DNA from: Rhodopirellula islandica
Lineage (GTDB): Bacteria; Planctomycetota; Planctomycetia; Pirellulales; Pirellulaceae
DNA: 64,000 nucleotides
NCBI RefSeq assembly: GCF_001027925.1
Contig: NZ_LECT01000029.1
Coordinates: 211,492 to 275,491 of the forward strand
Direction: 5' to 3'
Shown: piece after piece, positions 37,865 to 46,220 of the stretch
How positions within the stretch are numbered: the stretch's first letter is position 1
Layout: the number at the start of each line of letters is the position of its first letter
Made by a program: the position numbers and the translations under genes
Notes under the pieces: generated by a model
Told to the model about the DNA's origin: nothing
Databases searched by the model: none
What the model saw: only the letters and a program-made list of their open reading frames with translations

Positions 37865-39154
37865 ATGTCCGGAGAATCATTTCGATTCGTTCATGCCAGC
37901 GACTTTCACCTGGAAACCCCGCTGGGTGACCTCGACCATCTGCCGCCGCAATTGCGGGCAGCGATGGCGACTGCTCCTCGAGACGCCGCCGCGGCAGTCT
38001 TCGAAGCCGCACTGGCCGAAAACATTGATTTTTTAGTCCTGTCTGGCGACTTGCTGCATCCCGTCGCGGCTGGTCCGCACGGCATGTCGTTGTTGCTGGA
38101 TGGATTTGAAAAGCTGCATGCCGCCAACACAGCGGTCTACTGGGCCGCCGGAATCGCGGACGATCCCAAGCAATGGCCCGAAGCGGTTCCGTTGCCGCCC
38201 AATGTGACCCTGTTCCCACGGGATCGCGCCGTCGCGATCCCGCATCAGCGCGCCGGGCGAACGGTTTGTTCGATCATCGGACGCAGCAGCGAAGGCCGAT
38301 CCACCTTGCATGTCGCGGGATTCCAAACCGAAACCACCGACGAATTCACGGTCGGAATCGGGCATGGGATCGCTGACGCAAGTGCCCTGTCCGGGGCCCG
38401 CATGGACTACTGGGCTCTCGGTGGACCACACAACCACACCGAAATCGAAGGCGGTGCTCCCGCCGGAGCTGTCGCCCCTGGATCACCTCAAGGTCGCAAC
38501 AGCGACGAATCCGGACCTCACGGCTACGTTGTCGTCGATGTCGACGCCGAGCACACCGCTCGCATCCGCCGTGTCGAAACGGATCGATTCCGTTACCTGA
38601 ACGTCGCGATTGACTCCGACGAAATTCGTTCCGCCGGCAGCCTTCGGAATCTGTTGGGACAAAAGATTGGCACGCTGACCAACGAACACGGTGGGCGTCA
38701 CCTTTTGATCTCTTGGGAAGTCACGCTGGACAACGCTGAAGTGTTGCCCTCCGTCGGCGACCCCACCGAATTGCTTCGCAATTTGCGCCGCGACCATGGC
38801 ACCACCAACCCGGCGGCCTGGACCACTCGGTTGACCGTGCGTCCGCCGCACAACTACCCGAAATCTTGGCAAGACGAAGACACCATCCTCGGTGACTTCT
38901 TGCGAGCCAGCAAGAAATTTGCCGGTGCTCGCGTTCGCAGCACCACTGCCGATGATTCCGCCGGACCCTCGTCACCCGGCGACCGGTTGGATTTGATGCC
39001 ATTCACGGAAGAACACACGGACCTGTCCAGCACCGCGTCGTCCTTGTTGGGGGACGTGCCCGCCGACCAACGCGAATCAATTCTTGCGGACGCCACTTTG
39101 ATGGGCGTCGAATTGCTTCGCGGTGGCAAACCCTCTTGGGGACGGAAATCATGA
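37865..39154 (+). CDS. SbcD/YhaO-like metallophosphoesterase with degenerate active-site motifs
   Basis: The 429-residue product has the Mre11/SbcD layout: DFHLE (D13, H15), LSGDLLHP (G61, D62) and a C-terminal capping region. Two motifs look altered. The usual GNHD is AGIADD (about 95-100), and the GHxH loop reads GGPHNH (about 188-193). Nuclease activity is therefore doubtful. The ATG at 37865 has a strong AGGAGG sequence. The gene overlaps the next one as ATGA, and that product is an SbcC/YhaN-like ATPase, so the two proteins probably form a complex in DNA metabolism. Confidence 0.78.
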   Translation: MSGESFRFVHASDFHLETPLGDLDHLPPQLRAAMATAPRDAAAAVFEAALAENIDFLVLSGDLLHPVAAGPHGMSLLLDGFEKLHAANTAVYWAAGIADDPKQWPEAVPLPPNVTLFPRDRAVAIPHQRAGRTVCSIIGRSSEGRSTLHVAGFQTETTDEFTVGIGHGIADASALSGARMDYWALGGPHNHTEIEGGAPAGAVAPGSPQGRNSDESGPHGYVVVDVDAEHTARIRRVETDRFRYLNVAIDSDEIRSAGSLRNLLGQKIGTLTNEHGGRHLLISWEVTLDNAEVLPSVGDPTELLRNLRRDHGTTNPAAWTTRLTVRPPHNYPKSWQDEDTILGDFLRASKKFAGARVRSTTADDSAGPSSPGDRLDLMPFTEEHTDLSSTASSLLGDVPADQRESILADATLMGVELLRGGKPSWGRKS

Positions 39155-42100
39155 AGATCAAAGACATCCAAATCGACGGTTTTGGCGTCTGGACCGGTTT
39201 GTCGGTCGACTCCTTGCCCGAAGGCATGACGCTGTTCTACGGCCCAAACGAAGCCGGCAAGACGACGCTCATGCAGTTTCTGCGAGCGATGCTGTATGGC
39301 TTCACCGAAGAACGCCGGCAGAAATACTTGCCACCCATCCACGGCGGGACTCCCGGCGGTGCGATTCGAGTCACTGGCCCTGGGGGCGGCTACGAAGTCC
39401 GCCGACACAGTCAACTGACGGACTCCGATGTGACCGGCCGACTGACCGTCATGGGCTCGGACGGGTTGGCCCAAGGACAACATCGCCTGGGCATGTTGTT
39501 GGGGCAAATCGACGAACCCATTTTCACCAATGTGTTCGCAATCGGCATTCGCGAATTGCAAGAATTGTCGACGCTGGATGACACCTCCGCGGCCGACGAA
39601 CTTTACAAACTCAGCAGCGGATTGGATCGAGTCTCGTTGGTCGATGTGCTGCGCAGTCTTCGCGCCGGACGCAGCGAAGCAGTCGGCAAACGCGAATCGG
39701 AATCCGACGACAACGAAGCCGCGATCGGCAAACTCGCATCGATGATGTCGCGCCGTGAAAAGCTGCGTGACGAGATTCAGCGATTGAGTGGCAGCACCCG
39801 CCGCTGGAGTGAGCTGGCGACTCAGCGCCGCACGCAAAGCCAAGAGATCGAAACGCTTCGCGGCCGCATGATCGCCTGGGAACGCGAAGCCCGCTGCGTC
39901 GAAATCGCGACCAGCGTCTACGAAAAATGGCAAGAACGCGATCAAATTCGTGGCGAAATCGATGCCATTGAAGGCGAAGCCGCCCTCCCCGACGAAGCCC
40001 CGGGGCAGCTTGTTCAAATCGAAGCGATGCTCGAGGAGCGTCGCACCAAGCTCGAAGAGATCAAAACCAAACGCCGTGGATTGCGAGACAAATCCGAGCA
40101 GCTTCCGATCAACAAGCGATTGTTCGACTTGCAGGGTCGCATCGAGGCGGCGTCGCAACAGGCCACTTGGATCGAAGCCCTGGAAGAACAGATCGATCGG
40201 CTCGACAACCAAGTCGAAAAGGCTCGCAACCAAGTCGACGCGGATGCGGATCGACTGGGCATCGAAGAAGACGAACGTTTGCGACTGGGGGAAGGTGACG
40301 ACGGCGATCTGCCTGACTTGTCGCGTTCGACTCTGTCCGCGTTGTCAGCGCCAGCCAAGCACGTCAAAGAACAATTGTTCTTGCTCAAACAAGCTCGCGA
40401 CGAAGGCAAAACACACAAGGTCCGCAAAGAGAAACTGCACGACCAACTGCAGGAAGTCTTGCAGCGCGCCCACGCGACGGATTTGCAACAAGCGATCCGC
40501 CGCGAAAACGACAACATCGCCACGCTTCGCCAACGAATTCAGCTTGGCCAGCATCTGGAAAAGCTGAAACGTCACCACAAAGACCTCGAACGCGAATCGG
40601 TGGAACTGACCACCGATGAAGCCGTGCCGATTGATCGGCTGTGGTTGCTGTCGTTGCCATTCATCGCCGGCGGCATGTTGCTGCTGTACGGCATGTTCAA
40701 CGTGTTTCAAATCACGACGTTTGTCGCTGAGCCCAATCCGACCCAGGGCATGCTGTGCATCATGTTCGGTGCGATGGCCCTGTTGGTTTACTACCTTTCA
40801 CGCGAGAAAGGTCAACGCAATACCGCCCGTGACTTGGACGACTGCGAACGTCAAATCGATTCCGTTCGACGTCAACTTCGTGAGATCGAAACGGAACGCG
40901 AAGACTTGGATTCATCGCTGTCGGTCAGCAATGAGTCGCTGGAAGCTCGCTTGCGAGAATCCGAAGTCTTGCTTGGGGAACTCGACGAATCGATGCCGCT
41001 CTACCACGCTCACGAAGCGGCTCACCAGTCCTACCAAGCCGCTTACAAACGCGCTCAGAAGGCGGCCGAAGGTCTGAAGACCGCTCGTCGCGAATGGACG
41101 GCGACATTGGATCGCTTGGGGTTGTCAACGACGTTGTCCCCCAAAAGTGTTCGCGTTCTGGGAGATGGCTACGAAGCCTTGCAAACCAGCATGCGCCGGT
41201 TGATCGAACTGAAAGAGGAACGCAACCAACGTCAACGCGAACGTCAATCGCTCGCAAAGCGAATTGAAACGCTTTATCTCGAAGCGATCGATGCCACCCA
41301 GCACGCGTTGACCGCAATGGCGGATGGCGAATCCGAATCGGCTGATCCGTCGAAGGAATACGATTCCGAGTACACGGACAATTACGAATCGAACGAGTAC
41401 GAAGACGTCGAAGAGGACGACTACAGTGAATCCTACGCTCGTTCTCAGCGAAAGAATCCCAAGAAGAGTCGCAACGAAAAACGGAATCGAAATCGTGATC
41501 GCCGTGACGACAACCGGTCCAGCGAGACGGAGTCGAATCGCAATAAACGTCCGGTGACGATGCGATCCAACCCCTTGGATCAACTCAATCACTTGCACGA
41601 AGAAGTCGCTCGCCAGCAACACTGGGTCAAGCAGCGTCGTCAGCTCAAGGAGCACGACCTGCAGCTGAAAAAGCAACAACTCGGGCATTCACGTGCCATC
41701 GAACGGGCCGAACAACAGCGTCGCGCTTTGTGGGCCAAGTGCGGTGTGGCGACACCGGAGCAATTCTATGAGATCGTCGACCGGAAATCGTTGTTGGTCG
41801 AATACAACTCGCAATTCAAATCGATCGACCAACAGGTCCGCTCGATGGTTGGCAACAGCGTCGAATACGACGATGTCGCTCGTGAAATCGAGGGTGCCAA
41901 GTCAACCGATTTGGAACGACGCTGGGATGCTTTGACCGCTCGGATGACCGAGACGGAAGCCCGTATCGCGACACTGCAAACCGCGCAGGGCGAGTTGGCC
42001 CAGTCGATGAAACAACTTGGCGACGATGATCGGTTGATGACCGCACGCTTGGAATTGGGTTGCATCGAACGCCAACTCGATCAACTCGCACGTCGTTGGC

Positions 42101-43224
42101 AAACTCTGTCGATGGCCAGTTGCCTGCTGGAGGATGTCTGCGGCACGGTCGAAAATGAACGCCAACCGGAAACCCTTCGCGAAGCTTCGTCGTTCCTGAA
42201 CCAACTGACCGACGGCAAATACGTTCGCATCTGGACGCCGCTGGGGTCCAATCAACTGAAGATTGATGATGCCGAAGGCAACTCATTGCCGTTGGAAGTC
42301 CTCAGTCGTGGAACCGGGGAAGCGGTCTTCATCGCTCTGCGATTGTCTCTCGCGGCTGCCTACGCTCGCCGTGGCGTGATGTTGCCATTGGTGCTGGATG
42401 ATGTGCTCGTCAACTTTGACGGGGCACGCGCCGAACACGCCGCTCGCACTCTGAAGACGTTCGCTGAACTGGGGCATCAAGTCATGATGTTCACCTGTCA
42501 CGACCACATCGTTGATATCTTCCACCAAATCGGAGTGGAGGTGCGGCAGATGCCCGCCCAGGGAACTCCCGGACGAGCCCAAATCTTGCCACCGCCAGTG
42601 GAAGAGGCCTACGAGGAAGAGTACGAATACGAAGAAGAGTACGTCGAAGAAGAACCGGAAATGGAAATGGAAGAAGTGGCTCCGGAACCAGAACCCGAGC
42701 CAACTCCCGAGCCACTTCCGATCGTCGTGGAGGCCCCCAAACCGGAACCCGTCGTCGTTGTGGCGCCCCCAGTGGTCAAACCTGCCCCCAAGCCGATCGA
42801 ATTGGTGGTGGAAGACCGGCGTCCAGTCAAACCCAAGTCCAAGTTCCACTACAAGTTCCAAGATGTGGCCCGGCAAAATCGACGCGTGCGTCGTCCTGAG
42901 CTGATCATCCAGCGTCCCGAACGGCGACCGGAACCTGAGCCTGAAATCGAACGCGAAGTGGTCGAGGAAGTCAGCTCACCGGATGCCATCGGTTGGGCGT
43001 GGTTCCAACGCGAACCCGCCGACGGTCACATTGATGCGGAGGAAGCTGCTGCGGAAGCCGCTCGGAATCAGTGGCTGGACGCAGAGGACCGCGAAATGCA
43101 AGCGGTTGTCAGCGAAGCGGAAGCGATCGGCAGTTTGGTTCACGATGAAGCGACCCGGTCCAGCTCGGACGGATCGTCGGACAGTTCGTCTTCCTGGTGG
43201 ACCGGCGAACGCACCAAGTCCTGA
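39151..43224 (+). CDS. SbcC/YhaN-like ABC ATPase with membrane hairpin in the coiled coil and long acidic-proline tail
   Basis: The 1,357-residue protein starts MKIKDIQIDGFG with Walker A GPNEAGKTT (31-39). It has long coiled coils (about 180-480 and 560-1000) and a C-terminal ATPase half with signature SRGTGEA and Walker B LPLVLDDVLVNFD. Two hydrophobic segments (about 495-515 and 530-548) sit at the coil apex, as in YhaN, which suggests membrane attachment. A charged low-complexity insert (about 730-803) and a tail of some 220 residues rich in Glu and Pro after the ATPase are not part of the family core. The partner is the upstream SbcD-like protein. Confidence 0.82.
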   Translation: MKIKDIQIDGFGVWTGLSVDSLPEGMTLFYGPNEAGKTTLMQFLRAMLYGFTEERRQKYLPPIHGGTPGGAIRVTGPGGGYEVRRHSQLTDSDVTGRLTVMGSDGLAQGQHRLGMLLGQIDEPIFTNVFAIGIRELQELSTLDDTSAADELYKLSSGLDRVSLVDVLRSLRAGRSEAVGKRESESDDNEAAIGKLASMMSRREKLRDEIQRLSGSTRRWSELATQRRTQSQEIETLRGRMIAWEREARCVEIATSVYEKWQERDQIRGEIDAIEGEAALPDEAPGQLVQIEAMLEERRTKLEEIKTKRRGLRDKSEQLPINKRLFDLQGRIEAASQQATWIEALEEQIDRLDNQVEKARNQVDADADRLGIEEDERLRLGEGDDGDLPDLSRSTLSALSAPAKHVKEQLFLLKQARDEGKTHKVRKEKLHDQLQEVLQRAHATDLQQAIRRENDNIATLRQRIQLGQHLEKLKRHHKDLERESVELTTDEAVPIDRLWLLSLPFIAGGMLLLYGMFNVFQITTFVAEPNPTQGMLCIMFGAMALLVYYLSREKGQRNTARDLDDCERQIDSVRRQLREIETEREDLDSSLSVSNESLEARLRESEVLLGELDESMPLYHAHEAAHQSYQAAYKRAQKAAEGLKTARREWTATLDRLGLSTTLSPKSVRVLGDGYEALQTSMRRLIELKEERNQRQRERQSLAKRIETLYLEAIDATQHALTAMADGESESADPSKEYDSEYTDNYESNEYEDVEEDDYSESYARSQRKNPKKSRNEKRNRNRDRRDDNRSSETESNRNKRPVTMRSNPLDQLNHLHEEVARQQHWVKQRRQLKEHDLQLKKQQLGHSRAIERAEQQRRALWAKCGVATPEQFYEIVDRKSLLVEYNSQFKSIDQQVRSMVGNSVEYDDVAREIEGAKSTDLERRWDALTARMTETEARIATLQTAQGELAQSMKQLGDDDRLMTARLELGCIERQLDQLARRWQTLSMASCLLEDVCGTVENERQPETLREASSFLNQLTDGKYVRIWTPLGSNQLKIDDAEGNSLPLEVLSRGTGEAVFIALRLSLAAAYARRGVMLPLVLDDVLVNFDGARAEHAARTLKTFAELGHQVMMFTCHDHIVDIFHQIGVEVRQMPAQGTPGRAQILPPPVEEAYEEEYEYEEEYVEEEPEMEMEEVAPEPEPEPTPEPLPIVVEAPKPEPVVVVAPPVVKPAPKPIELVVEDRRPVKPKSKFHYKFQDVARQNRRVRRPELIIQRPERRPEPEPEIEREVVEEVSSPDAIGWAWFQREPADGHIDAEEAAAEAARNQWLDAEDREMQAVVSEAEAIGSLVHDEATRSSSDGSSDSSSSWWTGERTKS

Positions 43225-43306
43225 AGCTATCCCGAATCAGTTTCCCGATGATGGCAAAGCACGGCGGTGCCGGAATCGCACCAACCGAGGTGCGGGCACT
43301 GCCGAA

Positions 43307-43768
43307 TCAGGCTGGACGGGCTTCTGTGAATCGTCCACCGACCACGAAGGCTTCTCGCGAAGGGCTGTTGCGGTGCAACAGCCTCATTCCGATTTCGTAG
43401 CACTTGGATTGATGACGACGCGCTCGGACCACACGCAGCTGCAGCCAAAACGTGGGCAAGATCAATCGCACCTCTTCCTGCGGAAACAACTCGAAAGGCG
43501 TGACGATTCCGCACGCATTCTTTGAGAAGTCTCGCGTGAAGACCCCGATGGGATGAAACGCACGAGGCAAACTCGGCAGCGCTTTTTCGAAGTACATCAC
43601 CCCGCACGTTCGCACGATGCGGCGTTGAGCCTGTCTTTGATCGCAGTAATTCACCGCGGCCACGCCGGACTCATGAAAGAAGTCTGACCAAGCCTCTGGG
43701 AGATCGATTTCCCAATCGGTCGCCCGGACTACTTCGGCATAGTGCTTTGGATAATCGAAATCCAACAT
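43307..43768 (-). CDS. PilZ-like domain protein
   Basis: The 153-residue protein carries the first PilZ element R-x-x-x-R in QRRIVRT, and about 45 residues later DFSKNACG, close to the D-x-S-x-x-G element but with alanine at the key glycine. LFPQEEVRLILP then fits the barrel strand. PilZ domains bind cyclic di-GMP. The altered motif leaves binding uncertain. Its start lies 40 bases inside the end of the HD-GYP gene, which suggests coupled expression with a c-di-GMP phosphodiesterase. Confidence 0.6.
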   Translation of the reverse strand: MLDFDYPKHYAEVVRATDWEIDLPEAWSDFFHESGVAAVNYCDQRQAQRRIVRTCGVMYFEKALPSLPRAFHPIGVFTRDFSKNACGIVTPFELFPQEEVRLILPTFWLQLRVVRARRHQSKCYEIGMRLLHRNSPSREAFVVGGRFTEARPA

Positions 43769-44685
43769 TCCACCATCTCCGGGTCAAGGGCCTTGCCGCT
43801 TTCGCGACGAATCAGGTTACACGCGTCTTCGCGTGACATCGGTGTTCGATAGGGACGCTGACTGGTCACCGCTTCGTAGATATCGACGACCGCACACAAA
43901 CGCCCCCAGGGGTGAATTTCGTCGCCGGCACTGCCGACGGGATAGCCACCGCCATCGAGTCGTTCATGGTGCTGGTACACCATCATCAGTTGACCAAACG
44001 TCAAATCATCGCGAAGAGCCAATTGCCGGAAGCCATCCCCGGGGTGCTTCTTGATGATTGCAAACTCGTCTTCGTCCAAGCGTCCTGGTTTTGTCAGAAT
44101 CTGATCGGGGATCTCGAGCTTTCCAAGGTCATGCAACAACCCGCCCGCGACCACCAATTCGACCTCACGCTGGTTCATGCCCAGTTCATCCGCCAACATT
44201 CCGGCGTACAACGCGACGTTGGCACTGTGTGTGAAGGTGGCGTAGTCGTGATGCAATACGCGAAATAGGTCGCCTGCGGCAAAGTCATCGCGTGAAACCA
44301 ATTTGGCTGCCAATCCACCTAGCTCGCTGGCGGCACTGACCGTGGTGTCTTCGTTGTTACCGGCAAAGCTGCATTTCAGCACATCCAGCACGACCTCGTT
44401 GAGCGCCGCGGAACGCTGCGAATTGGTGACCGATTCATCACCACCACCCGCCGCCATGTCGCGGAGGTATTCTTGGTAGCTGGAACGTCCCTCCCTTTCA
44501 ATGAACAGCTTGGTCACCCCTCGTGACTTCAATTTGTTCAGATCCTGGGACTTCATCGGGTAGTTCGCACCTCGATAAAGCTTCGCTTCCTCGGTGGATC
44601 CCACCCGGCAATACAGATCCGCACCAATCACCGAAGACGGTGACAGCGTGGACACACTGATTGCGATGAGATCCGAGACGAGCAT
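43729..44685 (-). CDS. HD-GYP domain cyclic-di-GMP phosphodiesterase
   Basis: The 318-residue cytoplasmic protein has an N-terminal region of about 120 residues with no recognised sensor. The HD-GYP domain follows: HSANVALYAG, GGLLHDLGKLEIPD (HD dyad), QHHERLDGGGYP (HHExxDGxGYP, the GYP motif) and DIYEAVTSQRPYR. All metal and GYP residues are intact, so hydrolysis of c-di-GMP to GMP is expected. The PilZ-like gene overlaps its 3' end. Confidence 0.9.
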   Translation of the reverse strand: MLVSDLIAISVSTLSPSSVIGADLYCRVGSTEEAKLYRGANYPMKSQDLNKLKSRGVTKLFIEREGRSSYQEYLRDMAAGGGDESVTNSQRSAALNEVVLDVLKCSFAGNNEDTTVSAASELGGLAAKLVSRDDFAAGDLFRVLHHDYATFTHSANVALYAGMLADELGMNQREVELVVAGGLLHDLGKLEIPDQILTKPGRLDEDEFAIIKKHPGDGFRQLALRDDLTFGQLMMVYQHHERLDGGGYPVGSAGDEIHPWGRLCAVVDIYEAVTSQRPYRTPMSREDACNLIRRESGKALDPEMVECWISIIQSTMPK

Positions 44686-44944
44686 TGGGTTGCTGCGTTA
44701 TCCGTACGTTTGGGGGGCTTTGCTCTGGTACGAACCAGAACCATTCAAACGTACAGTGAGGATCGTGGCGAGCTGCAGTTCTGCACGGATTCTTTCCCCT
44801 TTCACCAATCTGAAAAGGGCACATCCCGCACAATTGGAACGAGCGTTCCAGCCCCTGCGAAAAATTTGCACTCGTTGCCGATCGCATCACATTCGTTCAG
44901 ACTGCTGACATTGCGGCATTGGTGCCGAAAACACACGATTCTCG

Positions 44945-46162
44945 ATGACAGAAAAGGTTGGCATGCCAGACTTTTATCAACACGACATGATCACGACGAT
45001 CCACGATCTTCGTTCGGCCAAGCTGGACCACTTGGAGTCGATGCTTCGCGAATCGACTGAAAATCATGCGATCGGCCTCGTGTTGCCCGTCACCGCATCG
45101 GATATGCGAGCCGAACCTTTCGATGTGATCGTTCGAGAATTGGCCCAAGCCGATTACATCGCCTCCATCGTCGTCAGCCTGGGGGTCGCTCCGAATCAAA
45201 GTGATTTCGACGAAACCTGTGCCAAAATCGCCCCTCTGGGCGACCGTGCCAAAGTCCTTTGGACGGACGGCCCCGACGTTCAAGGTCTCTACAACGAACT
45301 GATTGACTCCGGCATCGATGTCTCCGTTCCTGGCAAAGGCCGCAGTGTCTGGACCGCGTTTGGGTTCCTGTTGGATGATCCAGACATTGAAACGTTTGTG
45401 CTGCATGACTGCGACATCGTCGATTACGACCGTCAACTGCTCTCGCGACTGTGCCTGCCGATGGTGCACCCGGGGCTCGATTTTGAGTTCTGCAAGGCCT
45501 ACTACGCGCGGGTCACAGATCGAATGCACGGCCGCGTGGTGCGGCTGTTGGTGGCTCCTTTGCTGCGAGCCTTGATGCAATGTTTTCCCGAGAATCAATT
45601 TGTGCGATTCCTGGGGAACTTCCGGTACCCGCTCTCGGGCGAATTCTCCCTGACCCGCAACTTGGCCCGTACCAACCGAGTGGCCAGCGATTGGGGATTG
45701 GAAGTGGGGACCCTCGCGGACGTCTACCGCAACACATCTCACAAACGTGTTTGCCAAGTCGACCTGGCTCGCCTCTATGAGCACAAGCACCAAACGCTTG
45801 CGGTTGATCAGCCCTCCAGCGGCTTGATCAAAATGGCGCTCGACATTCTGACCACGATCTACCGAACCTTGGCTAGCCAGGGCATCGTGTTTGGTGAGTC
45901 AACGTTTGTGACCCTGCGAGCCTCGTTCCTGCGGATCGCTCAAGACTGCATTCGCCAGTACGCCGCTGACGCGCGAGTCAACTCGCTGGCCTACGATCGT
46001 CACTCTGAAGAAATGGCCATCGAAGCGTTCGCCCAATGTGTCACGCAAGCCGGTGAGATCTTCGCGGAGGATCCCAGTGGCAACCCATCGATCCCCAACT
46101 GGACTCGCGTCCGGGCGGCGTTCCCCGACTTCACTTCGCGCTTACGCGACACGGTGAAGTGA
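44945..46162 (+). CDS. GpgS-like (GT81) glucosyl-3-phosphoglycerate synthase family glycosyltransferase
   Basis: The 405-residue GT-A enzyme has a nucleotide-sugar site with GKGRSVWTAFGFLL and the metal-binding HDCDIVDYDRQLLSRL. After these come FEFCKAYYARVTDRMHGRV and FRYPLSGEFSLTRNL, which fit the GT81 GpgS group that joins NDP-glucose to 3-phosphoglycerate on the way to glucosylglycerate-type compatible solutes. Such solutes are known from Rhodopirellula. No matching phosphatase gene is adjacent. Mannosylglycerate-type synthases are the alternative. Confidence 0.72.
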   Translation: MTEKVGMPDFYQHDMITTIHDLRSAKLDHLESMLRESTENHAIGLVLPVTASDMRAEPFDVIVRELAQADYIASIVVSLGVAPNQSDFDETCAKIAPLGDRAKVLWTDGPDVQGLYNELIDSGIDVSVPGKGRSVWTAFGFLLDDPDIETFVLHDCDIVDYDRQLLSRLCLPMVHPGLDFEFCKAYYARVTDRMHGRVVRLLVAPLLRALMQCFPENQFVRFLGNFRYPLSGEFSLTRNLARTNRVASDWGLEVGTLADVYRNTSHKRVCQVDLARLYEHKHQTLAVDQPSSGLIKMALDILTTIYRTLASQGIVFGESTFVTLRASFLRIAQDCIRQYAADARVNSLAYDRHSEEMAIEAFAQCVTQAGEIFAEDPSGNPSIPNWTRVRAAFPDFTSRLRDTVK

Positions 46163-46174
46163 CGGGACAGTGAA

Positions 46175-46220
46175 GTGACGGGGCTTCACGGGATGCCGAT
46201 TCGGCCCCGTGATCCGTCAC
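46175..46220. terminator. Dyad between convergent genes
   Basis: GTGACGG at 46175-46181 pairs with CCGTCAC at 46214-46220, and ACGGGG pairs with CCCCGT inside it. The structure sits between the stop codon of the GpgS-like gene and the end of the convergent HEAT-like gene, and touches that gene's stop. It has no T-run; a bidirectional Rho-type boundary is possible. Confidence 0.35.
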
